Part shown: piece after piece, positions 41,670-49,741 of the stretch | How the letters are laid out: every line of letters begins with the position of its first letter | How positions within the stretch are numbered: position 1 is the first letter of the stretch | Origin: an uncultured Acetatifactor sp. | GTDB taxonomy: Bacteria > Bacillota > Clostridia > Lachnospirales > Lachnospiraceae | Length of the DNA stretch: 64,000 nucleotides | NCBI GenBank assembly: GCA_910578815.1 | Contig: CAJTSE010000007.1 | Span: forward strand, 105,631-169,630 | Reading direction: 5' to 3' | Translations under genes and position numbers: made by a program | Notes under the pieces: model-generated | Database searches by the model: none | Seen by the model: the letters and a program-made list of their open reading frames with translations, nothing else | Told to the model about the DNA's origin: nothing

Positions 41670-41683
41670 TGAAAGCGCTTTCA
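41670..41683. promoter_or_regulatory. LacI/cre operator upstream of the regulator gene
   Basis: TGAAAGCGCTTTCA, a perfect 14-bp palindrome between the promoter and the start codon. Fits both a LacI-family autoregulatory operator and the CcpA cre consensus. Confidence 0.65.
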
Positions 41684-41710
41684 TAATGAGATAAGGAATT
41701 GAATACTGTC

Positions 41711-42769
41711 ATGGAAGATTTACGAGCCTTAGAAGGGAAAAAAATAACAATATATGATATTGCCAGGGAAGCCGGCGTATCACCGGCCACCGTATCAAGA
41801 GTACTGACAAATAATGCCAGGGTTAAATCCGACAAATGGGAAGCGGTTCAGGCCGTTATCGCCAAGTATAACTTCCGTCCCAACGCCCTGGCCAGAAGCC
41901 TTTCCGAAACCCGCCGAAAAGTCATCGGCATCATTATGGCGGACGTCCGCAATCCCTATTACGCCAAGCTGTTCGTGGCTTGCGAACAGGCCGCGCGGGA
42001 AAAAGGCTATTCCCTTTTACTGGAAAACTCCTTAGGCCGACAGTCTATCGAAGAGCAGCAGCTGATCCTTATGGAAGAGCAGCGTGTGGACGCCATCATC
42101 CTGGTGGGCGGCCGCTCCGATGACCTGCATTCCAATGAGGCTTTTGTAGAAAAGGTGAATCAAGTCTGCAACTCCATTCCCGTAATCCTCACCGGCAAAC
42201 TGGACGGCACCTCCTGCTATCAGGTACGCATCGACGCCATCAAAACCATGGATCTGGTGATGGAGCATCTGCTGGCTCTGGGCCATCGGGACATTGCCCT
42301 GGCAGGCGGATTGGATGCCGTAGCCTCTTCTTACGAAAAAAGGAAACGCTATAAACAGATTCTGTCCAAGTATCAGATTCCCTGCCGCCCTGAGTATTAT
42401 GAAAACTTTGGCAGTTACGACTATGAAACCGGCTATGAGCAGACCGCAAGGCTGCTTGCACTAAACAATGTCCCTACTGCCATCATCGGCATTAACGATT
42501 CCGCTGCCGCCGGCGCCATGAACTGCATTCAGGAGCATGGTCTGCGGGTCCCTGACGATATATCCGTGGTGGGCTATGACAATACCCTGATCTGTAATGT
42601 AGTAACCCCAAAGCTCACCAGTATTGATTACAACTATGACGAATTTGCAAAAAAGCTGATTGCCACCGTGGACGGAGTCTACGATTCCGCTCTCCTTCCG
42701 CCCCTGCAGCTGATCGAGCCTTCACTGATCATTCGCGGCTCTACCTGCAGGGTCAGGACGCAGCTGTAA
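41711..42769 (+). CDS. LacI family transcriptional regulator
   Basis: A 352-residue repressor. The LacI helix-turn-helix is KITIYDIAREAGVSPATVSR followed by VLTNNARVKSDKWEAV and the hinge NALARSLS. The sugar-binding domain (about 65-330) has GIIMADVRNPYYAKLF, GGRSDDLHS, GHRDIALAGG, AIIGINDSAAAGAM and VVGYDNT. Divergent from the glycan operon it probably controls; operator-like palindromes lie at both promoters. The start is ATG 41711 (AAGGA 13 bases upstream); the frame is open from a TTG at 41699. Confidence 0.93.
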   Translation: MEDLRALEGKKITIYDIAREAGVSPATVSRVLTNNARVKSDKWEAVQAVIAKYNFRPNALARSLSETRRKVIGIIMADVRNPYYAKLFVACEQAAREKGYSLLLENSLGRQSIEEQQLILMEEQRVDAIILVGGRSDDLHSNEAFVEKVNQVCNSIPVILTGKLDGTSCYQVRIDAIKTMDLVMEHLLALGHRDIALAGGLDAVASSYEKRKRYKQILSKYQIPCRPEYYENFGSYDYETGYEQTARLLALNNVPTAIIGINDSAAAGAMNCIQEHGLRVPDDISVVGYDNTLICNVVTPKLTSIDYNYDEFAKKLIATVDGVYDSALLPPLQLIEPSLIIRGSTCRVRTQL

Positions 42770-42890
42770 ACCGCAGGTGCCGAGGCTGTCAGCCGGCAAT
42801 ACACAGGAGCAATCAAGTCGTGAACGCCATCGCTAGTGCGGTCTGCAATATGCGCAGAATTTTGGCAGGATCCGCCCACCGTGTTTTAAA

Positions 42891-42932
42891 AAGGCCGATC
42901 ACCCCGGAAATGGATTCCGGAATGATCGGCCT
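42891..42932 (-). terminator. Terminator of the rpsF-ssb-rpsR operon
   Basis: AGGCCGATCA pairs with TGATCGGCCT, with an inner TTCCGG/CCGG stem. The minus strand ends in TTTTT. Strong intrinsic terminator. Confidence 0.88.
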
Positions 42933-42963
42933 CTGCCTGTCTGATTGATTGTCTGATGATCTA

Positions 42964-43227
42964 TTAATCCTGAACGTAGGGCATCAGCGCAATGTGACGC
43001 GCTCTCTTGATCGCTACGGTCAGCGCTCTCTGATGCTTTGCGCAGTTGCCGGTAATACGGCGGGGAAGGATCTTGCCTCTCTCAGATACGTATCTCTTCA
43101 GTTTGTTCGTATCCTTATAATCAATTACATTATCCTTTCCGCAGAATACACATACTTTTTTTCTTCTGTGCATCCCACCCTTTTTCCTTACCGGTGCATC
43201 GGGTTTCTCTGCTTTATTATATGCCAT
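42964..43227 (-). CDS. rpsR: 30S ribosomal protein S18
   Basis: An 87-residue S18: KKVCVFCGKDNVIDYKDTNK, YVSERGKILPRRITGNCAKH and QRALTVAIKRARHIALMPY are the family landmarks. The CxxC and later Cys suggest the zinc-binding form. Last gene of the rpsF-ssb-rpsR operon. Confidence 0.98.
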   Translation of the reverse strand: MAYNKAEKPDAPVRKKGGMHRRKKVCVFCGKDNVIDYKDTNKLKRYVSERGKILPRRITGNCAKHQRALTVAIKRARHIALMPYVQD

Positions 43228-43254
43228 TTTGTCTGCCTCCTGTTTCCTTCAAAC

Positions 43255-43725
43255 TTAGTTAAACGGTAACTCCTCGTCAATGCCGTCCGGGATGTTCATA
43301 AAGCCGTCACCCGCTCCGGAAGCCGCCGGCGCGTTTCCGCCGCCTGCAAAACCGCCGTTGTTGTAACTATTATTGTAGCCCCCGTCTCCGTTTCCGCCGG
43401 AAGCATTTTTGCTCTCGGCAAATTCAATCTCATCCACCATGATACGGACACTGTAAACCATCTGTCCTTCCTTATTGGTGTAATTGTCATTCTGGACCCT
43501 GCCGCTGAGTACGATTTTTGTACCCTTGTGCAGGTATCTCTCTACAAATTCTGCCTGCTTGCCAAAGCAGGTGCAGTTAAAAAAGTCTGCGTCAGGTTCC
43601 CCGTCCCGCTTAAACCTTCTGTCCACTGCCACGGAAAAGCGCGCTACTGCGGTCTGGCTTGCTCCCTGGGAATATCTTACCTCAGGGTCTCTTGTTAAAC
43701 GTCCCATAAGAATTACTTTGTTCAT
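43255..43725 (-). CDS. ssb: Single-stranded DNA-binding protein
   Basis: A 156-residue SSB with an OB fold (MNKVILMGRLTRDPEVRYSQ, FNCTCFGKQAEFVERYLHKG), a Gly/Asn-rich disordered linker (about 108-140), and the acidic tip GIDEELPFN that recruits partner proteins. Middle gene of the operon, standard for Firmicutes. Essential for replication and repair. Confidence 0.98.
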   Translation of the reverse strand: MNKVILMGRLTRDPEVRYSQGASQTAVARFSVAVDRRFKRDGEPDADFFNCTCFGKQAEFVERYLHKGTKIVLSGRVQNDNYTNKEGQMVYSVRIMVDEIEFAESKNASGGNGDGGYNNSYNNGGFAGGGNAPAASGAGDGFMNIPDGIDEELPFN

Positions 43726-43748
43726 GATCTACTCTTCTCGCTTTCTAA

Positions 43749-44039
43749 TTAAGCCTCGTCCTGTCGTACAATCAAGTATCTGATGACATTGTCCATAATC
43801 CTGACACGGCTCTCAATTTCAGCGGGCGCAGTGCTTTCAGCATCGAATTTGATGAAGTAGTAGAAACCCTCTTTCATCTTCTGAACCTCATAGGCAAGTC
43901 TCTTCTTACCCCAATCGTCCACTTCCGCAATAACGCCGCCGAATCTCTCGATCAGAGCCTTACACTTGTCAACAACTTGCGCTCTTGCTTCATCTTCGAT
44001 ATTAGCGGACACAACTACGGCTAATTCATACTTGTTCAT
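43749..44039 (-). CDS. rpsF: 30S ribosomal protein S6
   Basis: A 96-residue S6: MNKYELAVVVSANIEDEAR, VDDWGKKRLAYEVQKMKEGF, and MDNVIRYLIVRQDE. Start at 44039 is fixed by AAAGGAGG; a 27-codon longer frame upstream has no support and would pass through the promoter. First gene of the operon. Confidence 0.98.
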   Translation of the reverse strand: MNKYELAVVVSANIEDEARAQVVDKCKALIERFGGVIAEVDDWGKKRLAYEVQKMKEGFYYFIKFDAESTAPAEIESRVRIMDNVIRYLIVRQDEA

Positions 44040-44110
44040 CCTGTTACCTCCTTTTGGTCTCTGGCCCGCATCGGATGTGCGAGCAAGGAATTGATTCATC
44101 ACGAATTTAT

Positions 44111-44139
44111 ATGTTATCATAATATTACGTGGATTTCAA
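44111..44139 (-). promoter_or_regulatory. Promoter of rpsF-ssb-rpsR
   Basis: On the minus strand TTGAAA (44134-44139), 17-bp spacer, TAACAT (44111-44116). Leader about 65 bases. Confidence 0.6.
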
Positions 44140-44166
44140 GGGGTTTGAAAAAGTTTCTTCCACTAA

Positions 44167-45093
44167 TTACTCCACCCTGTTTTCATCCCGGCTCATGAAA
44201 GTTTCAAACTCTGAAACACTCTCTGTCTTAGCGGCTTTTTTGAGCCACTTACCCAGTATTTGCAGATCTGTTTCCTTTTGAATACGCTTTTTTAAAGCAT
44301 TAGGTATCTCACCCTGTTCGCCCAGCAGTTCCAGAACAGCCTCTGCTTTTCCTTCTGCTTTTCCTTCTGCTTTTCCCTCTTCTCTTCCTTCTTCCCGTCC
44401 CAGGTCCCGGATATACTCGTCCTCCCCATAACGGTCCCTCACCGCCTTTAAATGCGCCTCATACCAATACCGCAGCGTTTTCCTCAGACTCATCCGTTTT
44501 ATTACCTCTGACGCTTCCGCCAGTCCTTTATTCTTTGCCGCCAGCATATCCAATTCCTCCTCGCTCTTTGCATTAAACAGGCGAATCCAGTCATCCACCC
44601 CGCTGCCCTGCAGACTTTTCCTCAGCTCGATGATATGTATCTCCCACAGTCCTGTCAGTTCTTCACCGTACTCGTCCCGCACACGGTATACCGAGTGGTA
44701 TTTTTCGCCTTCTAACAGCTGAAAATCCAAAATACCAATACTAATACACCGCTTGAGCCTTACGTAATTCTGACCTATTCGCAGATCCTCTTCATACATT
44801 TTGGCAAGATAAAAAAGCTGCCTCTTGATCCAATACTTCTGTCTTCTGATCTGAAGTTCCACATTGACCTTTGTGTCGTCATTCAGTTCCAGCGCCATAT
44901 CCAGAATTCCCAGCTTTTGATTACGGTATCGCCGCCACAGATGCGGCGTCACCAGCCTTGCTGCCTTTATGCTTTCCAGCGGGATCTCCAGAACATCACT
45001 CAAAAACTGCTTTCTGACATTTTCACAGGCAAACACCTCGCGGTACACCTCGTCATACTTCAAAGAAACTGGTTCTTTTGTATCTTTCTCCAT
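44167..45093 (-). CDS. Rpn/PD-(D/E)XK nuclease family protein
   Basis: A 308-residue protein of the Rpn/PDDEXK_2 transposase-like family. The nuclease motif is visible in LGILDMALELNDDTKVNVELQIRR (D then ExQ). The C-terminal part carries the typical EEGREEGKAEGKAEGKAE repeat and a helical end. E. coli Rpn proteins cut DNA and promote recombination; many members are domesticated, of unknown role. ATG 45093 has AGGAGGGAA upstream; an earlier ATG at 45141 is possible. It is next to a mobile element but has no terminal repeats of its own. Confidence 0.85.
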   Translation of the reverse strand: MEKDTKEPVSLKYDEVYREVFACENVRKQFLSDVLEIPLESIKAARLVTPHLWRRYRNQKLGILDMALELNDDTKVNVELQIRRQKYWIKRQLFYLAKMYEEDLRIGQNYVRLKRCISIGILDFQLLEGEKYHSVYRVRDEYGEELTGLWEIHIIELRKSLQGSGVDDWIRLFNAKSEEELDMLAAKNKGLAEASEVIKRMSLRKTLRYWYEAHLKAVRDRYGEDEYIRDLGREEGREEGKAEGKAEGKAEAVLELLGEQGEIPNALKKRIQKETDLQILGKWLKKAAKTESVSEFETFMSRDENRVE

Positions 45094-45265
45094 TTCCCTC
45101 CTGTTTTCCGCAGGAGAGAAATACCCTGCCGGGCACGACATATCTTTCTGAAAAAGTCTCCTGCTTTTAGATTAATTTGTTTGAATTAAAAGCATAGACT
45201 TTCTGAAAATAGAATAATTGAACTGATTTTTCCCTTACGTTTAGAATTGTTATGCTTTGATTATA

Positions 45266-45293
45266 ATCATATCATATTTGAGTCATTTGTCAA
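45266..45293 (-). promoter_or_regulatory. Promoter of the Rpn-like gene
   Basis: On the minus strand TTGACA (45288-45293), 16-bp spacer, TATGAT (45266-45271). Confidence 0.55.
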
Positions 45294-45350
45294 GAAAGTT
45301 AATTACAGTCTGGCTTCCATGTGTGTAGGATTACAGCCATGCTTCCATGT

Positions 45351-45565
45351 GTAACAGTTCAGCCATGCCATTCATAAGTCTTGACAATAGAAAGTCCGCT
45401 TTCTATTGTATGACCGGCATTTATATTTTCGACAACAATTAATATAACTGCCGGCAATTTATTTCATGTCGGGCGTCCGCCCTATAGAAATGGTTGTACA
45501 AGTTGCCCTTTGTGAGCAAGCTCCCACGGTCAATTTGTACAATCATTTCTGCATGGCTGAACTGT
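45351..45565. mobile_element. Non-autonomous IS66-like element, copy 2 (right end damaged)
   Basis: About 90 percent identical by eye to the element at 41343-41560, with the same left end GTAACAGTTCAGCCATGC (45351-45368). The right end keeps GCATGGCTGAACTG but lacks the final TTAC, and no flanking 8-bp duplication is seen. Some changes in the long stem are A-to-G and keep pairing as G-T. The right 36 bases encode the end of rfbG. Confidence 0.8.
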
Positions 45566-46636
45566 GGTCTCCATATATTCCGCAATCTGGCGCCTCATAA
45601 TCTCCCAGGTGTCCTTCCCTGATAGATACCCTCTGGTCCACTCCGCCGTCTTTTTAAGCATTTCCCGGTATGTCCACACAGGCCTCCAGCCCAGGCGGCT
45701 TCGAATCCAGCTGCAGTCCAGCTTTAAAAAACAAGCTTCATGAGGCCCTCCGTCCGATTCACATTTCCATTGTAAATTCCTTAAACAATCGCTCTTATCC
45801 CGGTTCCAATACTCACAGAAGGTCTCCACCAGCTCCTGTGTGGTAACGCAGGAGCTTTCCTCCGGCCCCACATTATACGCCCCCGACAGAGACGGGTCCT
45901 CATACTGCCTCTCTGCTATCTTAAGATATGCGAACACCGGCTCCAAAACATGCTGATAAGGACGAACAGACTGAGGATTCCGCAGCGTCACACATCCCCC
46001 CGCCTCAATGGCACGCACGCAGTCCGGAATAATCCGGTCCGCGGCAAAGTCTCCGCCTCCGATCACATTGCCTGCCCTGGCAGTGCTGATTGCTGTCCGC
46101 CCGTCTACAAAAAAGGAGTTTCGATAGCTCTCCGTCACCAGTTCCGAACAAGACTTACTGTTTGAGTAAGGATCAAAGCCGTTCAACTCTTCATTCTCCC
46201 GATATCCCCAGGCCCATTCCCTATTCTTATATACCTTATCTGTAGTCACATTCAAAAAAGACTTTACCGAGCCGCACACTCGCACGCACTCCAGCACATT
46301 CACAGTGCCCATTACATTAACGTCATAAGTATATACCGGATTTTTGTAAGATTCCCTCACAATCGGCTGTGCTGCCATATGTATCACAATTTCCGGCCTG
46401 ACCTCATCAAATACCTCTTTCAGGCGGACCAGATCCCTAATGTCTCCCTCCACAGAATGGATCTTTTTGCCCATGCCGGTATGTTCAAACAGACTTGGTG
46501 CAGTGGGCGGCAGCAACGCATATCCTGTCACCTCCGCGCCCAGCTCCAGCAAAACGGCACACATCCATGTCCCCTTAAAGCCGGTATGCCCTGTCACCAA
46601 TACTTTCTTCCCTCGGTAAAAAGAATTCTCCATCAT
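45530..46636 (-). CDS. rfbG: CDP-glucose 4,6-dehydratase
   Basis: A 368-residue NAD-dependent short-chain-type dehydratase that converts CDP-glucose to CDP-4-keto-6-deoxyglucose. N-terminal Rossmann motif KKVLVTGHTGFKGTWM; catalytic region with VTTDKVYKN and YSNSKSCSELVTESY (YxxxK form); substrate loop SARAGNVIGGGDFAADRIIP in outline. Its last ten codons and stop lie inside the IS66-like element, replacing the native C-terminus. Length is close to normal (about 357), so the enzyme is probably still active. ATG 46636 overlaps the rfbH stop region; GGAG upstream. Last gene of the leftward glycan locus. Confidence 0.92.
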   Translation of the reverse strand: MMENSFYRGKKVLVTGHTGFKGTWMCAVLLELGAEVTGYALLPPTAPSLFEHTGMGKKIHSVEGDIRDLVRLKEVFDEVRPEIVIHMAAQPIVRESYKNPVYTYDVNVMGTVNVLECVRVCGSVKSFLNVTTDKVYKNREWAWGYRENEELNGFDPYSNSKSCSELVTESYRNSFFVDGRTAISTARAGNVIGGGDFAADRIIPDCVRAIEAGGCVTLRNPQSVRPYQHVLEPVFAYLKIAERQYEDPSLSGAYNVGPEESSCVTTQELVETFCEYWNRDKSDCLRNLQWKCESDGGPHEACFLKLDCSWIRSRLGWRPVWTYREMLKKTAEWTRGYLSGKDTWEIMRRQIAEYMETTVQPCRNDCTN

Positions 46637-46637
46637 T

Positions 46638-47963
46638 TTACAGCTCCAACGCCTCCAATATTTTATCCGCCATATAATCCAGCATTTCATCCGTCATGCC
46701 GGGGTATACGCCAATCCAAAAGGTATCCTGCATCACTCTATCCGTTGCACTCAGCTCACCTGCCACCCGGAAACCTGTTCCCGATTCCCTCATCTTGTCA
46801 AAACAGGGCTGCCTCAGCAGATTCCCGGCAAAGAGCATCCTGGTCTGGACCCCGCTGCTCTCCAGATGCCGTACGATCCGGTTCTTGCTGACGCCTTCCC
46901 TGCAAGTGATCATAAAGCCAAACCAGCTGGGCTCGGAATTCCGGCAGGGCTCTGGCAAAATCAGCAAATCCTCCGCCCCCTGCAGGCGCTCTCTCAAATA
47001 CGCAAAATGTTTCCTTCTTGCCTGAATAAAACCTTCCAGCTTGCTCAGCTGCCCGCAGCCAATGGCCGCCTGCATATCCGTAGCTTTCAAATTATAACCG
47101 AAATGAGAATACACATATTTATGATCGTAACCCACCGGAAGCTCACCATACTGCCTGTCAAACCGGTGGCCGCATAGATTGTCCTGCCCGGAAGCGCATA
47201 CACAGTCCCTGCCCCAGTCGCGCAGAGAACGGATAATTTTGTTCAACAGAGGATCATCCGTGTATACGGCCCCGCCTTCTCCCATGGTCATATGATGAGG
47301 AGGATAAAAACTGGATGTGCCGATGTGGCCCACGGTCCCCGTAAAGCGCCATTCTCCCTCCAGGCAGTACCTGCTGCCTAAGGCATCACAGTTGTCTTCT
47401 ACCAGCCATAAGCCATGCTGCCTGCAAAACCCACTCACCGCCTCCAGATCAAAGGGGTTTCCCAGCGTATGTGCAAGCATTACCGCCTTTGTCTTTTCGG
47501 ACAGTGCCGCCTCCAGCATAGTTACATCAATGTTGTATTGCGGAATCGTAGTATCAACAAACACGGGGACTGCGCCATACTGTATGATCGGCGTTACCGT
47601 AGTGGGAAACCCTGCCGCCACCGTAATAACCTCATCTCCCGGCCTGATCCTGCGATCTCCGAGCAAAGGTGAGGTCAACGCCATAAATGCCAGCAGATTG
47701 GCCGAAGAGCCGGAATTAACCAAGGCGCAGAATCTGACACCTAAAAAGGCTGCAAATTCCTTTTCAAAACGTTCCGTATACTTTCCGGAGGTCAGCCAGA
47801 AATCCAGGGCAGAATCCACCAGATTCACCATTTCCTCCGCATCGTACACTCTTCCTGCATAAGGGATCCTGTCCCCCGGATGGTATTCTGCCGGTCTGTG
47901 GTATTTTTTACAATATTCTCTAACCTGCTTTAAAATTTCTTCCCGCTCCTGATGTTCACTCAT
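46638..47963 (-). CDS. rfbH: CDP-6-deoxy-4-keto-glucose 3-dehydrase (RfbH/E1)
   Basis: A 441-residue enzyme of the DegT aminotransferase fold that uses PMP and a 2Fe-2S cluster to remove the C3 hydroxyl on the route to CDP-3,6-dideoxyhexoses. The usual PLP lysine is replaced by His in SSFYPPHHMTMGEGG, the hallmark of E1/RfbH. Cluster cysteines are probably in DCVCASGQDNLCGHRF. Partner reductase (RfbI/AscD) is not seen in the window. Sits between rfbF and rfbG. Cytoplasmic. Confidence 0.93.
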   Translation of the reverse strand: MSEHQEREEILKQVREYCKKYHRPAEYHPGDRIPYAGRVYDAEEMVNLVDSALDFWLTSGKYTERFEKEFAAFLGVRFCALVNSGSSANLLAFMALTSPLLGDRRIRPGDEVITVAAGFPTTVTPIIQYGAVPVFVDTTIPQYNIDVTMLEAALSEKTKAVMLAHTLGNPFDLEAVSGFCRQHGLWLVEDNCDALGSRYCLEGEWRFTGTVGHIGTSSFYPPHHMTMGEGGAVYTDDPLLNKIIRSLRDWGRDCVCASGQDNLCGHRFDRQYGELPVGYDHKYVYSHFGYNLKATDMQAAIGCGQLSKLEGFIQARRKHFAYLRERLQGAEDLLILPEPCRNSEPSWFGFMITCREGVSKNRIVRHLESSGVQTRMLFAGNLLRQPCFDKMRESGTGFRVAGELSATDRVMQDTFWIGVYPGMTDEMLDYMADKILEALEL

Positions 47964-47996
47964 TTTTTATTTCCTTCGCTTTCCCGGTCTTAATTG

Positions 47997-48767
47997 TCAT
48001 TTCTTCCAAGGCGCTTCTCCGCTCTCCCAAAGCTCTTCCAGATACGCCTTATCCCGCATATTATCCATCGGCGACCAAAACCCCTGATGCCTGTACGCGC
48101 TCATCTGCCCTGCCGCCGCCAGCCGTTCAAAGGGCTTACCCTCCAGCATTTCGCTTCCATCTCCCAGATACGCAAACACCTCCGGCTCCATTACCATAAA
48201 TCCTGCGTTCACCCAAGCCTGATCCTCTCTTGCCTTCTCCTTAAACCGTAATATCTGATTACTCTCCGGCTCGATCTGCACGCCCCCAAATCTTCCTAAT
48301 GGCTGTACTGTAGTAATCGTTGCAATGCTCCCCTGCTGTTTATGAAACTCTATTAACTTCTGAATATCCACATCCGACACCCCGTCTCCATAGGTCAGAA
48401 GGAATGGCTCATTGCCGATATAATCCCTGACCTTCAGAACGCGCCCTGCCGTCAATGTATTCAGTCCCGTATTTGCCAGAGTCACCCGCCAGGGCTCAGC
48501 CGTAGCTTCATGAAAAACCGTCTTGCTGGAATCCAGACAGAAGGTGCTGTCTGCCTCATACATGTAATAATGGACAAAATACTCCTTTATCACCTGTCCC
48601 AAATAGCCACAGCAAATAATAAATTCATGAAAACCATAGTGAGAATACAGCTTCATGATATGCCAAATAATAGGTTTTCCCCCGATCTCTACCATAGGCT
48701 TTGGCTTTGTTCTTGATTCTTCACTGATTCTGGTTCCCTTTCCTCCGGCTAAGATTACTACCTTCAT
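47997..48767 (-). CDS. rfbF: Glucose-1-phosphate cytidylyltransferase
   Basis: A 256-residue nucleotidyltransferase making CDP-glucose. Canonical signature KVVILAGGKGTRISEESRTK then PKPMVEIGGKPIIWHIMKLY; later FLLTYGDGVSDVDI and the terminal MRDKAYLEELWESGEAPWKK. First step of the CDP-deoxyhexose route with rfbH and rfbG downstream. ATG 48767 has only a weak ribosome site, and a 15-codon mini frame bridges it to the gene upstream, so it may rely on coupled translation. Confidence 0.95.
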   Translation of the reverse strand: MKVVILAGGKGTRISEESRTKPKPMVEIGGKPIIWHIMKLYSHYGFHEFIICCGYLGQVIKEYFVHYYMYEADSTFCLDSSKTVFHEATAEPWRVTLANTGLNTLTAGRVLKVRDYIGNEPFLLTYGDGVSDVDIQKLIEFHKQQGSIATITTVQPLGRFGGVQIEPESNQILRFKEKAREDQAWVNAGFMVMEPEVFAYLGDGSEMLEGKPFERLAAAGQMSAYRHQGFWSPMDNMRDKAYLEELWESGEAPWKK

Positions 48768-48811
48768 ACCTGCGCCCATGCCTTTCCGCAAATTTTTCTG
48801 TCCATACTCAT
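48764..48811 (-). other. Fifteen-codon bridging frame between the two rfbF-like genes
   Basis: ATG at 48811 overlaps the stop of the upstream gene (ATGA), and its own TGA overlaps the ATG of rfbF (ATGA). The peptide would be MSMDRKICGKAWAQV. It may carry ribosomes from one gene to the next. Could be chance. Confidence 0.35.
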
Positions 48812-49590
48812 ACGATCCAAGGCGCGCGCCCCTCATTCCATAGTCTCTCGGCCCCCACCAAATCGCGCATTGTTTCCACAGTGATCTGGTAACCTTCGTG
48901 CCGATAAGCTGCCACCTGCCCTGCGCCGGATAACCCGCGAAATATCTGCGTCTCCAAATCGCAGTTCCCCTGCAGATATTCCAGCGCTTCTTTTTTCATT
49001 ACAAAGCAGTCCGCATTAACCCATGCCGCCTGCGCAACCAAAGGGCTTGTCTTCTCATAATCCAGCAAGCCACTCTCATCTATGGTGAGCAGCTGCTTGC
49101 GGCCCTGAGGCTTTGCCATCACCAGCGTTACCGGCTTCCCGCTTATTTTATGCGCCGCCAATAAAGCATCCGCATTCACATCTGAAAGGCAGTCACCATA
49201 AGTCACCAAAAAATCATCATCATCGTCATCCTCGCCGCACAGATAGCGGGATACGGCGCGAATACGCTGCCCTGGCGATGATTCCAGCCCCGTATCCACC
49301 ACCGTCACCTTCCAATCCTCTGTTCTCTTCTCATGGACCTCTATGGTATTTTTGCCTAAATCCACCGTAATGTCCGATTCAAAAATATAAAAATCATTGA
49401 AATAATCCTTGATACGGTCCACCCGATAACCGCCGCAGACAATAAATTCCTTCAGGCCATATTTTGAGAAATGCTTCATGATATGCCAAAGCAAAGGTCT
49501 TCCTCCCAATTCCACCATTGGCTTGGGGATCCCCTCTCCGTTATTGCTGAGTGTACTTTGCCGGCCTCCTGCCAAAATCACTACCTTCAT
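48808..49590 (-). CDS. RfbF paralog with altered nucleotide-binding motif
   Basis: A 260-residue protein clearly related to the next gene (same PKPMVELGGRPLLWHIMKHF, FLVTYGDCLSDVNAD and terminal NEGRAPW) but with LAGGRQSTLSNNGEGI where active enzymes have LAGGxGTRxxxxT. Loss of the GTR loop suggests poor nucleotide binding, or a new substrate. An acidic run of six Asp (EDDDDDD) is inserted near 140. It may be a decayed duplicate or a regulatory partner. First gene of the rfb group. Confidence 0.75.
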   Translation of the reverse strand: MKVVILAGGRQSTLSNNGEGIPKPMVELGGRPLLWHIMKHFSKYGLKEFIVCGGYRVDRIKDYFNDFYIFESDITVDLGKNTIEVHEKRTEDWKVTVVDTGLESSPGQRIRAVSRYLCGEDDDDDDFLVTYGDCLSDVNADALLAAHKISGKPVTLVMAKPQGRKQLLTIDESGLLDYEKTSPLVAQAAWVNADCFVMKKEALEYLQGNCDLETQIFRGLSGAGQVAAYRHEGYQITVETMRDLVGAERLWNEGRAPWIV

Positions 49591-49628
49591 AGCAGCTTAC
49601 GCCCTCCCTGCGTTTTGTCCTGCTTTGA

Positions 49629-49657
49629 TTCTAACATAGATATAATATGTTTATCAA
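49629..49657 (-). promoter_or_regulatory. Possible promoter of the rfb group
   Basis: On the minus strand TTGATA (49652-49657), 17-bp spacer, TTAGAA (49629-49634), about 40 bp before the first rfbF-like gene. Confidence 0.45.
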
Positions 49658-49676
49658 TCTATATTCAAAACAAAGC

Positions 49677-49708
49677 GAGGAAATCTGTATGATAAAACAG
49701 ACTTCCTC
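49677..49708 (-). terminator. Terminator of the RelA/SpoT operon
   Basis: GAGGAA-TCTGT and ACAGA-TTCCTC form a 12-bp stem with one mismatch around an 8-base loop; the minus strand continues GCTTTGTTTT. Moderately strong. Confidence 0.6.
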
Positions 49709-49741
49709 CGCCATTAATAATTTGAATAAAATGCGCGTAAT

